From: Chitinophagales bacterium
Lineage (GTDB): Bacteria; Bacteroidota; Bacteroidia; Chitinophagales; CAIOSU01
Assembly: GCA_018401955.1 (NCBI GenBank)
Contig: JAGYJT010000011.1
Location: 1-64,000, forward strand
Direction of reading: 5' to 3'
DNA: 64,000 bases
The notes under the pieces: generated by a model
The model's input: only the letters and a program-made list of their open reading frames with translations
Told to the model about the DNA's origin: nothing
Database searches by the model: none
Position numbers and translations under genes: made by a program
Shown: positions 52,360 to 60,380 of the stretch, in pieces
Position numbering within the stretch: position 1 is the stretch's first letter
Layout: the number at the start of each line of letters is the position of its first letter

Positions 52360-52362
52360 GGC

Positions 52363-53187
52363 TTATCGTTTTTTGATTGAGCTAATAAATGTTTGAAATT
52401 GTGGGCTCAGTATCTCATAATGTTTAAGTACAATTACCTCATCGCTATACCATACGCGCTCAAAGGCTAGGGTTAATTGCCTAAAGGTTTTTCCTTCAGG
52501 TTTTTCATACATCTCGCGCACATATTGTCCGTTGGTTTTATCACGCTTCCATTTTATCCAGTCTCTAAGAGACAGCTCTTTGATAACCGACAAATAGTAT
52601 AATCTAATGGCCATACGGTAGTCTTTGGCTTCTAAGGCAAGGCGCAGCGCTTTTTCCAAGTCCGATTCGTGCAAGTTATCTTCAATCTCATCTAACCTTA
52701 CCGGGCCATTATTACCATTAGCTATGCTAGTGTTACTGTCTAAAAAGCCCAACTTAACCAGCGTGAAAACCAGTAGTGCCAGTGCGGCAATAACACCTAC
52801 AATAAGGATTAACTGACCTACTGGCCCAAGATTAAGGTTGAAGTTGCCGTTTGCTTCATCTTCATTGTTTCGCTTATCTTCATGTTTTTCTGTTGGGGTA
52901 TCTTTTGTTGCTTCCTCCTCTATTTTCTTTTTACTAGAGTAGTCAATCCCATTGCGTTTTTTATTCCAAACCTCCCTATCGAAAGGCTTAGGCTGTATAT
53001 CGCTATCTCGGTATGCTTCGTCTGAGCTATAGTTCTCTGCACCTTGCGCATCAGTTTGGGCTAGTAAAACAGAAAATGGGCTATTTTCTGGCAATAGCCT
53101 ATTGGGCTGAGCGCTTAGAAGGGAAGCATTCAGTACAACAAGTAACAAACTTGTAAGTATGGCTTTATACCTCTTGCTCAAATCCAT
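52363..53187 (-). CDS. DUF4129 domain-containing protein
   Basis: About 274 residues from the ATG at 53185-53187 (MDLSKRYKAILTSLLLVVLNASLLSAQ), a signal peptide, then a charged, disordered stretch (KKRNGIDYSSKKKIEEEATKD). One membrane helix follows (about 126-146) and a C-terminal DUF4129 domain with LEAKDYRMAIRLYYLSVIKELSLRDWIKWKRDKTN. DUF4129 is found with transglutaminase-like or MoxR/DUF58 modules. The gene overlaps the SpoIIM-like gene by 23 nt and is followed directly by DUF4350. Confidence 0.85.
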   Translation of the reverse strand: MDLSKRYKAILTSLLLVVLNASLLSAQPNRLLPENSPFSVLLAQTDAQGAENYSSDEAYRDSDIQPKPFDREVWNKKRNGIDYSSKKKIEEEATKDTPTEKHEDKRNNEDEANGNFNLNLGPVGQLILIVGVIAALALLVFTLVKLGFLDSNTSIANGNNGPVRLDEIEDNLHESDLEKALRLALEAKDYRMAIRLYYLSVIKELSLRDWIKWKRDKTNGQYVREMYEKPEGKTFRQLTLAFERVWYSDEVIVLKHYEILSPQFQTFISSIKKR

Positions 53188-55078
53188 ACACCTTCTTTTT
53201 GGTGCCCAGTAGTTCAATTTTCGATAATAAAATAGTTGCAGTGTTTATTTCATTACTAGAGCTAATAAATAGTTTCATAGCCGCAGCAACAATGGCGAAG
53301 TATAGGGATGTAACAATACCTGCTAGCATACAAGTAAACAAGTCAGTTACCTTATCCATGGTTTCATAGCTAAAATCAAAAACCAATTGGATGCTTTCGA
53401 GGTAAAAGGTAAATAGTGTGGAGCAAAAAAGCGCCACAAACAAAAGCATTAGCAGCACTATAATGGCATTTAAGCCAATCAAATTGAGGTAATTTCCCTT
53501 TAGCACTTTAAAGGTGCGTTTAAGTGCCGCTATTGGATGAACGTTCTCGACATCCATATTAATAGTTAAGCCAATAATAAATGGAACAACCGGCAAGAGC
53601 ATTGCTATCCAAAAACTAATGGTAAAGGATAAAATTAGCACGATAATAGCAGCGTATATGATAATGCCCAACCAGCGTTTTTTCAACACTTGCCACATGT
53701 TCATACAAAGTCCATTTGCCTGCTTATCACTAGTTTCCAGCCTTCTGGCTATGGTAATACCGCTAGTTAAAAGTATTGCCCAAAACGTTGTATTTACAAT
53801 AAAAAAAAGCGGCTTTTCTTGAAGGTTATACATGCTAAAGAAATCGCCTAGCAGACTTACAACTTGTGAAAAAATGCCCACAAAGTTAAAAACGGCAAAA
53901 ACCTCTCCATTAAACCCAAACATAAAACCCATTGAGTTTTTGAAAAATAACAAAGCTATAACGCCATAAGCAGCGCCTACCAATGCTCCAATTACAAGGT
54001 ACCTGCCTACAAATGGCAATATACTGGTAAAAGTTTCAGCAATTACTTCTCCTACACCGCGAATTTTGCCCCAATCAATATCCGCAGTTTGGGTAGGTTG
54101 CATCTCATCCTTTGAGTGACGCTCTTTGAAGCCCAATTTAGCTTTGCGGGCAGGGTAATAAACGTAATAAAATAGAATGAAAATTAGGGAAGCCAGCATA
54201 ATGCCAGCCCTCAAAACTATTGGGGCTTCAGTATACCGGGTAAGGAAGGATTCAATAAACCCAGCGATAACAAATAGGGGAGCGGTGCCTATCACAATTT
54301 TTAAGCCTCGTCTTGCCGATTGTATGAATGCCTGGCTGCGGCTATAGGTACCTGGCACTATCAAACCCGAACCGAAAATTATACCAGCACCGCCTGCAAT
54401 TATGATGGCGCTTATCTCGAGTGTACCATGCACCCAAATAGTGAAAAACATTTCTTTGAAAAGGCCTTGATTAATAAAATATTGCTGGAAGGCTCCAACC
54501 ATTATGGCATTTTTAATGAGTATGAGTATGGTACCAACAGAAGCAAATACGCCCATAATAAAGGTTAAAAAGCTGACGCGTATATTGTTAAATGTAATAC
54601 GCAGAAACATGGTGTCTTCTGCCTCATTTTTATACACACCCATTGGGTCACCTTTCGCTATGTTCTCATCAGTCATACTTACATAGCCATGCCCAAGTAT
54701 AAACTCAGGGTACTCGGGGTCATATATGCTTGATAGCATACCAACACCTACAAATAGCAAGAAGATTAGTAAAGCCAGTAATAAGGCGCGCCTACCTTCA
54801 AACAGTATTTGTGGTAGTTCATCCGTCCAAAAATCGATTAGCCTGCCACGTTTGCCTTTCTTGTTTTTGTAGAGGCCCAAGAAAATTGATTGCGCAATAT
54901 TGTTGAGGTAAACCCTTACGGAACGATTGGGGTAAAACGTACGGGAATACGAAAGATCGTCGGTAACTTGAACAAACAGCTCGCTTAATTTTTCCGGGTC
55001 GCTATCTTTCCGGTCAAGCATTCGTTCAAAATCATCCCACTTTTGCTTATTTTGGTTGATGAAATGAGTCTCTCTCAT
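53165..55078 (-). CDS. SpoIIM-family membrane protein fused to a second membrane domain
   Basis: A 637-residue protein. Residues 1-330 match the stage II sporulation protein M family: an acidic helical N-terminus, then FNNIRVSFLTFIMGVFASVGT, the VHGTLEISAIIIAGGAGIIFGSGLI core and several helices. Residues 350-637 form a second polytopic unit with about six more helices, ending in VYGFEQEV. It looks like the DUF4013/YciC-like proteins that are usually separate. The fusion is unusual in length. It is the first gene of the DUF4129-DUF4350-MoxR-DUF58 operon, divergent from the RDD gene. This organism need not sporulate; the family is broader. Confidence 0.85.
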   Translation of the reverse strand: MRETHFINQNKQKWDDFERMLDRKDSDPEKLSELFVQVTDDLSYSRTFYPNRSVRVYLNNIAQSIFLGLYKNKKGKRGRLIDFWTDELPQILFEGRRALLLALLIFLLFVGVGMLSSIYDPEYPEFILGHGYVSMTDENIAKGDPMGVYKNEAEDTMFLRITFNNIRVSFLTFIMGVFASVGTILILIKNAIMVGAFQQYFINQGLFKEMFFTIWVHGTLEISAIIIAGGAGIIFGSGLIVPGTYSRSQAFIQSARRGLKIVIGTAPLFVIAGFIESFLTRYTEAPIVLRAGIMLASLIFILFYYVYYPARKAKLGFKERHSKDEMQPTQTADIDWGKIRGVGEVIAETFTSILPFVGRYLVIGALVGAAYGVIALLFFKNSMGFMFGFNGEVFAVFNFVGIFSQVVSLLGDFFSMYNLQEKPLFFIVNTTFWAILLTSGITIARRLETSDKQANGLCMNMWQVLKKRWLGIIIYAAIIVLILSFTISFWIAMLLPVVPFIIGLTINMDVENVHPIAALKRTFKVLKGNYLNLIGLNAIIVLLMLLFVALFCSTLFTFYLESIQLVFDFSYETMDKVTDLFTCMLAGIVTSLYFAIVAAAMKLFISSSNEINTATILLSKIELLGTKKKVYGFEQEV

Positions 55079-55124
55079 ATTAGGTAATTGCCCTTACAAG
55101 GCTAAAATTATAAAAAAGGCTTGA

Positions 55125-55856
55125 ATGCGCACCATAGATATCACAACAACGCAAAATGTAACCATACAATATGAGCTGGCCGATTTGAAAGATCGGTTTT
55201 TGGCTTGGTTAATTGATGTTATCGTAATAGCGGTATCTATAAGCATATTCGCACTTATTTTGTTTACAGCTTCCACATCTGAGCGCATTGCCGTCTATTT
55301 TCAAATCTTAGTGCTATTCCCGATAATATTATTTTATTCTTTGGTTTCCGAAATATTAATGGACGGTCAAAGCCTAGGTAAAAAAGCATTGGGGTTAAGG
55401 GTGGTAAAGCTCAATGGGCGCCAACCATCACTTAGCGATTACCTTTTTAGGTGGGCTTTTCGAGGGTTGGATATTTATTTTTCCATAGGAGCTCTAGGCT
55501 CAGTGTTAATTAGTTCTTCACCTAGGGGGCAGCGTATGGGCGATTTGGTAAGCAACACCGTAGTTGTGCGCACACAACCGCAGCTTAATTTCAAGTTGAA
55601 TGATATTATGCGCATAAACACAATAGAAAATTATGAGCCTAAATACCCTGAAGTACGACGGTTTACGGAGGATGATATGCTATTGGTAAAGCAAACTATA
55701 GAGCGCGCTCGAAAATACCCGAATGAAAGGCACAAAGAAGCCGTTAAATTATTGGTTGATAAGCTTACCACCGAAATGGGCATTGCCCCGCCAAAATCTG
55801 ACTACTTAGGCTTTTTGCGCAATGTGGTAAGCGACTACATAGTATTAACCAGATAA
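55125..55856 (+). CDS. RDD-family membrane protein
   Basis: A 243-residue protein. The RDD domain (about 15-150) has the family's YELADLKDRFLAWLIDVIVI (with the Arg-Asp motif split as DRFLAWLID), then SLGKKALGLRVVKLNGRQPSL and RAFRGLD-like residues. Three membrane helices are predicted. The C-terminal ~95 residues are soluble and charged. It is divergent from the SpoIIM-like gene with 46 nt between the starts, so a shared promoter region is likely, and is a recurring neighbour of this operon. Confidence 0.88.
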   Translation: MRTIDITTTQNVTIQYELADLKDRFLAWLIDVIVIAVSISIFALILFTASTSERIAVYFQILVLFPIILFYSLVSEILMDGQSLGKKALGLRVVKLNGRQPSLSDYLFRWAFRGLDIYFSIGALGSVLISSSPRGQRMGDLVSNTVVVRTQPQLNFKLNDIMRINTIENYEPKYPEVRRFTEDDMLLVKQTIERARKYPNERHKEAVKLLVDKLTTEMGIAPPKSDYLGFLRNVVSDYIVLTR

Positions 55857-55941
55857 TTTTTTCATTTTGCACAATAATTTCGGTCGGATATAACCACAAT
55901 CTCCATTAAATAAATAGCGTTTTATACAAGAACGTTAAAAT

Positions 55942-55950
55942 GGAGGTGGG
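55942..55950 (+). promoter_or_regulatory. Strong Shine-Dalgarno-like sequence ahead of the CAP gene
   Basis: GGAGGTGGG ends 2 nt before the ATG at 55953. SD-like sites are rare in this window, so it stands out, though the spacing is shorter than optimal. Confidence 0.4.
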
Positions 55951-55952
55951 TA

Positions 55953-56651
55953 ATGAAAACTATATTATCGCTGCTGCTTATAGTCCCGGTGTTGACAATG
56001 GCAACACCTTTGATTCCAATTCCTTCCGCTTTTCCTGATTACTACTACACTAATTTCAATTGGGATACTTTTGAACAATGGCACATAGCCAAAACCCCAA
56101 TTGACCCAAATAATGTTGATTATAACTTGTTGCAGGCTGCCATATTTTTTTATACCAATCAATACCGCAAAAGTAAACGTTTAAAGCCAGTGGAATTTAA
56201 GTCAAACTTATGCAGTGCTGCCATGCACCATACCAAAGAAATGGGCGACAAACGCTTTTACGACCATGTAAACCGGAAAGATAGAAGCATGCGCACAGTA
56301 ATGGATAGGGCGAAGCATTTTGGGTTTTATGGCGGTGCTGTAGGAGAAAACTTAGCATTAGAGTTTTTGATTGATTACAAAGCAGAGGCTAGTTACTGGC
56401 ACGAGCAAACTGATGGTGGCCTAAAATTCTTTTATGGCGATAGTGGCCACAACAGAGGGTATATACCGCCACATACCTACCTAAGTTTGGGAAAATCTAT
56501 TGTGAAGGCGTGGATAAACTCTCCAGGACATAGGGCCAATTTGCTCGAAAAAGAGTTTATGTACCTTGGGGTTGGCGTATATGTAGAGCCTGAAACCCAG
56601 GGAAATGCAAATATTCCGCGAATTTTTGCGGCACAAGTTTTTGGTGGATGA
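55953..56651 (+). CDS. CAP-domain (SCP/PR1) secreted protein
   Basis: A 232-residue protein with a signal peptide (about 1-17). The CAP fold (about 70-230) carries LCSAAMHHTKEMGDKRFYDHVN, with His and Glu of the central cavity, GAVGENLALEF and the HRANLLEKEFMYLGVGV segment (CAP signature). Conserved cavity residues His, Glu, Glu, His appear present. Bacterial CAP proteins are secreted, sometimes metal- or sterol-binding or protease-like; the activity here is not known. It ends 60 nt before the next gene. Confidence 0.9.
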   Translation: MKTILSLLLIVPVLTMATPLIPIPSAFPDYYYTNFNWDTFEQWHIAKTPIDPNNVDYNLLQAAIFFYTNQYRKSKRLKPVEFKSNLCSAAMHHTKEMGDKRFYDHVNRKDRSMRTVMDRAKHFGFYGGAVGENLALEFLIDYKAEASYWHEQTDGGLKFFYGDSGHNRGYIPPHTYLSLGKSIVKAWINSPGHRANLLEKEFMYLGVGVYVEPETQGNANIPRIFAAQVFGG

Positions 56652-56729
56652 TGGCGTAACACACCGCTTGGCATTAAAATTGATGGGTTTTTGTTGGTCT
56701 AAATCAGGTAATTGCCTTATTTTGTAATT

Positions 56730-57377
56730 ATGAACTACCATCGTTTTTTTATAGCAGTTTTGCTATCGTTTTTTATGGTGATTGGCACTACAACTGCTAA
56801 TGCTCAAGGTGGCGAGAAACAACTTGTTCAGTTATCGGGGTTGGTGCTTACCAGCGATAGTCTTATAGGTGTGCCATATACTACCGTAATTGTAAAGGGT
56901 ACTGGCCGTGGCACGGTAAGTAATGGCCAAGGCTTCTTTTCAATAGTTGCTGAGCAAGGAGATGAATTGATATTTACATCAGTGGGTTTTAGTTATGGGC
57001 AATACAAAATAAGCGATACGCTTGATGAGCAACGCTACTCAATTGTGCAGCTTTTAACTCCTGATACTATTTTCCTGCCAGAAACAATGGTTTTTCCGTG
57101 GCCAACAAAAGATCAGTTTAGAGAGGCGTTTTTATCGTTAAATATACCGGCGGGCGATATTGAAATTGCCAAGCGCAATTTGGAGAAACAACGATTAATG
57201 GAGCTAGGCGAAACCTTAGCGTATGACCCAGGCGAAACAGCACAGTTGTACCTGCGTAGCGAAGCGCAAAAATTCTATTATGCTGGGCAGGCACCACCTA
57301 TGAACATATTTAACCCGATTGCGTGGGCCAAGTTTGTGCAAGCTTGGAAAAATGGTGATTTCAAGAAGAAAAAATAA
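56730..57377 (+). CDS. Secreted carboxypeptidase-regulatory-like domain protein
   Basis: About 215 residues from the ATG at 56730 (MNYHRFFIAVLLSFFMVIG), the more likely start than the TTG at 56712. A signal peptide (about 1-25) is followed by a CarbopepD_reg_2-like beta-sandwich (about 35-105), with LVQLSGLVLTSDSLIGVPYTTV, then GRGTVSNGQGFFSIVAEQGDELIFTSVGF. The C-terminal ~85 residues are helical (FREAFLSLNIPAGDIEIAKRNLEKQ). No TonB barrel follows. It is convergent with the FAD oxidoreductase gene with a 3-nt gap. Confidence 0.85.
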   Translation: MNYHRFFIAVLLSFFMVIGTTTANAQGGEKQLVQLSGLVLTSDSLIGVPYTTVIVKGTGRGTVSNGQGFFSIVAEQGDELIFTSVGFSYGQYKISDTLDEQRYSIVQLLTPDTIFLPETMVFPWPTKDQFREAFLSLNIPAGDIEIAKRNLEKQRLMELGETLAYDPGETAQLYLRSEAQKFYYAGQAPPMNIFNPIAWAKFVQAWKNGDFKKKK

Positions 57378-57380
57378 TAG

Positions 57381-58871
57381 CTAATAGTGGTCTTGCATTA
57401 ATTTGTGAGCCGCTATAATACCACTTAATGCCGCACCCGGTATTCCTTGGCCCGGGTAGGTACTATCTCCACAAATATATGCGCCCGTGCCATCTAGGCG
57501 GGCATCTTTCATTTGCCACGGCTTAATGCTTTTGTATTGAGGGTAACCACCCACAAAACCATACTTTCTATGCAACCAATCTTGCCACGCCTTGGGGTTT
57601 GAGCTGTAGCTATAAAGTATTTCATCTGCTTTTAGAAAACCAAGACTTATCAAGTTGCTTAATATAGCATCCTCAATCAGGGCTTTATCAAAATTTTGGT
57701 TTAGTTCAGGGTTCGGCACATGTGTACTAACAGATGCTACAACAGTGCCTTTGGGTGCTCTTTGGTGGTCATCGGTATGACTTAAACTTAAGAATATACT
57801 GCTAGCACCTATTAACGGTAATGGCACATTTAAGTGGATTTGATGATGCAGACTTTCAAATTGACGTGTGCGCTTAAAGGCAATACCCATTTGGAATGCA
57901 CTGTTTAATTTGGCACTATCCATCAAGTACTTTTGTTGTTTGCTTTTAGTTGAATCATCTTGCCAAAATTCTAGCGTGTTGTTTAGCGGCACCGACGATA
58001 TTACATGCTTGCTGCTAAACGTATGAGTTTCGGTAATTACCTTATATCCATTATCGTTCTTTACTTGCATTACCTTTTGCCTTGAGCGGTAATCACTGCC
58101 ATTGGCCAGCAAAAATTCTACTAGTAGTTTCGGTAATTCAATCATACCTCCCTTAAGATAGTAGTTTCCATAGTTTGTGTAGCACAAAGCCGCGCTGCCA
58201 AACAGCTGATTTACTTCTTGGTGGGTGTTTTGGGCGGTAATCATCAACTGTGCATCCACAAATTGTACAAATGCTTTATTGTTGATTAAACCATGCTCAG
58301 TTAACCAATCTTCAATAGTACCAAATGCATAGGGTAAACTCTTTACTTGCGATATAGATACATTACGTGCCATTTGCAATAGGTCGTCAAAAGAAGATGG
58401 TGGAAAAGAGAGTTGTTTGCTTGAACTATTCCATACCAATTGACTTACTTTATAAGCCTTGCTCCAGAATGCGCGTTGACCGCTAGCGCCAAAAACCCGC
58501 TCTGCTTCCCCAATCCATTGTTCCAAATCTTGATATCTATTAACTGTTTGCCCGCTCAAATGCACTTGCATGGGTAGCTGCAGCGGTATAGCGGGTAGGC
58601 TAATACCTATTTGCTGGAGCAGGTATTGAACTGGCATATGGTCGTCCAACCCTACTAGGGTAGTCGCGCCGCTCTCAAACCAATAACCTTGCCTGTAATA
58701 GCTACTTGAGCAACCACCAGGCAGGTAGTTTGCCTCAAGCACCAGCACTTTTTGGCCTTGCTTAGTTAGCATAGCTGCTGCACTAAGCCCCGCCATGCCA
58801 CTGCCAATTACTATCGTGTCAAAGCTTGTTTCTCCAGCACCTTTCCTAAGTAAGTGTTTAATGTTTTCCAT
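57381..58871 (-). CDS. Phytoene-desaturase/carotenoid-isomerase-like FAD oxidoreductase
   Basis: A 496-residue enzyme with the FAD-binding GSGMAGLSAAAMLTKQGQKVLVLEAN at the N-terminus and the C-terminal AYICGDSTYPGQGIPGAALSGIIAA. GGCSSSYYRQGYWFESGATTLVG follows the nucleotide loop. This pattern fits the CrtI/CRTISO/retinol saturase group. No phytoene synthase or lycopene cyclase gene is adjacent, so carotenoid work is only a guess. It is divergent from folE with 63 nt between starts. Confidence 0.88.
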   Translation of the reverse strand: MENIKHLLRKGAGETSFDTIVIGSGMAGLSAAAMLTKQGQKVLVLEANYLPGGCSSSYYRQGYWFESGATTLVGLDDHMPVQYLLQQIGISLPAIPLQLPMQVHLSGQTVNRYQDLEQWIGEAERVFGASGQRAFWSKAYKVSQLVWNSSSKQLSFPPSSFDDLLQMARNVSISQVKSLPYAFGTIEDWLTEHGLINNKAFVQFVDAQLMITAQNTHQEVNQLFGSAALCYTNYGNYYLKGGMIELPKLLVEFLLANGSDYRSRQKVMQVKNDNGYKVITETHTFSSKHVISSVPLNNTLEFWQDDSTKSKQQKYLMDSAKLNSAFQMGIAFKRTRQFESLHHQIHLNVPLPLIGASSIFLSLSHTDDHQRAPKGTVVASVSTHVPNPELNQNFDKALIEDAILSNLISLGFLKADEILYSYSSNPKAWQDWLHRKYGFVGGYPQYKSIKPWQMKDARLDGTGAYICGDSTYPGQGIPGAALSGIIAAHKLMQDHY

Positions 58872-58934
58872 TAACCATTAAACAAAAGTGGTAACTTATT
58901 GTTCTTTGGTGGTTAATCATGATAACCGCACATT

Positions 58935-59669
58935 ATGGATACATTTATTGATACACAGTTTGATTTTAACAGTGGCGCTAGCAATGTTTACAGTGCTTCA
59001 ACTAGGAAGGATACAAAGCAGCAACAAATTGCCGAAGAGTTAGGCGAGCACCATGTTGGTACCTCAGCCGATACACCAATGCGACCAGATGCATTTAAGA
59101 TGAGCGATGACGAAAAGATAGCACTTATTGAGGGGCATTTTAAGCAAATAATGGACGTGCTAGGCCTAGACCTTACAGACGATAGCCTAAGTGGCACGCC
59201 GTATAGGGTGGCTAAAATGTATGTGCAAGAAATATTTAGTGGATTAAACCCGGCCAATAAGCCAGATATTAAGTTGTTTGAAAATAAGTACCAATACAAT
59301 GAAATGCTGGTAGAAAAGGGGATTACTTTTTACTCAAACTGCGAGCATCACTTTGTGCCGATTATAGGTAAGGCACATGTGGCCTATATATCGTCTGGTA
59401 AGGTAATTGGGTTATCTAAGCTAAATCGTATTGTACAATATTATGCTAAACGACCTCAAGTGCAAGAGCGACTTACCGTGCAAATTGCCGATGAGCTAAA
59501 ACGAATACTGCAAACAGATGACGTTGCAGTTTTGATTGATGCACAGCATTTGTGTGTATCTTCAAGGGGCGTTGAAGATACGAGTAGTAGCACGGTAACC
59601 AGTTATTATGGTGGTAAGTTCAAAAATGAGTTTACCAAAAACGAGTTTATCAAATACGTTGAATTGTAG
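58935..59669 (+). CDS. folE: GTP cyclohydrolase I
   Basis: A 244-residue protein. An N-terminal ~50-residue extension precedes the GCH I core with TPYRVAKMYVQEIFSGLNP. The zinc and catalytic site is NCEHHFVPIIGKAHVAYI (Cys, His-His), the second zinc Cys is in AQHLCVSSRGVED, and GLSKLNRIVQYYAKRPQVQERLT lies between. It makes dihydroneopterin triphosphate from GTP, the first step of folate and tetrahydrobiopterin synthesis. The SDR gene follows after 2 nt, so the two are probably co-transcribed. Confidence 0.96.
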   Translation: MDTFIDTQFDFNSGASNVYSASTRKDTKQQQIAEELGEHHVGTSADTPMRPDAFKMSDDEKIALIEGHFKQIMDVLGLDLTDDSLSGTPYRVAKMYVQEIFSGLNPANKPDIKLFENKYQYNEMLVEKGITFYSNCEHHFVPIIGKAHVAYISSGKVIGLSKLNRIVQYYAKRPQVQERLTVQIADELKRILQTDDVAVLIDAQHLCVSSRGVEDTSSSTVTSYYGGKFKNEFTKNEFIKYVEL

Positions 59670-59671
59670 TT

Positions 59672-60379
59672 ATGGCAAGTTATATTGTAGTAGGTGGATC
59701 AAGTGGCATAGGGCTATCACTAGCCTTAAGGTTAGCAAAAGAGGGGAATAAGGTTACCGTGTTTTCAAGAACAAACCCCGAAGCGTTGCAAGTAGATAAT
59801 ATAACTTATGTTGATTGGGATGCCGTTGAAAATGATTTCCCTGTAGATAGTCTACCACAACAAATTGATGGCTTAGCTTATTGCCCTGGGAGCATTACAC
59901 TAAAACCCTTCCACGGGCTCAAGCTACAAGACTTCCAAAAAGATATTGATGTCAATTTATTTGGTGCCGTAAAGAGTATTCAAGCTGTATTGCCCATCCT
60001 TAAAAAGGCTGAAAAGCCTACGTCTATAGTATTGTTTAGCACCGTTGCGGTGCAAACCGGCATGCCATATCATGCTTCAATTGCTGCGGCTAAAGGTGCT
60101 GTTGAGGGTTTAACCAGGTCGTTGGCTGCTGAACTTGCACCAGCTAGCATTAGAGTAAATGCTATAGCACCTTCATTAACAGATACGCCTTTGGCTGGCA
60201 GGTTACTTTCAACACCAGAAAAGCAAGAAGCCGGAGGCAAAAGGCATCCGTTGGGTAGGGTAGGGAAGCCAGAAGATATTAGTGCTATGGCAGCCTACCT
60301 TCTCGGCTCGGAAAGTGCTTGGGTAACGGGGCAAATATTTGCGGTTGATGGCGGTATGGGCAGCTTAAATCGTGGCTAA
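59672..60379 (+). CDS. Short-chain dehydrogenase/reductase without canonical YxxxK Tyr
   Basis: A 235-residue Rossmann protein. The cofactor loop GGSSGIGLSLALRL is at the N-terminus, the Ser of the triad probably Ser123 in LFSTVAVQTG, and DVNLFGA in helix 4. The active-site segment is MPYHASIAAAKGAVEGL: Lys141 is kept but the residue four positions before it is Ile137, not Tyr. Tyr133 lies eight positions before. A recognised SDR subgroup has such HASIAAAKGA segments, to my memory. It follows folE by 2 nt, which hints at a pterin reductase, but the substrate is not shown. Confidence 0.9.
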   Translation: MASYIVVGGSSGIGLSLALRLAKEGNKVTVFSRTNPEALQVDNITYVDWDAVENDFPVDSLPQQIDGLAYCPGSITLKPFHGLKLQDFQKDIDVNLFGAVKSIQAVLPILKKAEKPTSIVLFSTVAVQTGMPYHASIAAAKGAVEGLTRSLAAELAPASIRVNAIAPSLTDTPLAGRLLSTPEKQEAGGKRHPLGRVGKPEDISAMAAYLLGSESAWVTGQIFAVDGGMGSLNRG

Positions 60380-60380
60380 C

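Noticed and set aside
48569-55856. MoxR/DUF58/DUF4350/DUF4129/SpoIIM/RDD cluster as a novel defence or secretion system
   Set aside because: This gene set is a known, widespread module in Bacteroidota and other phyla; only the fusion and the start codon are unusual.
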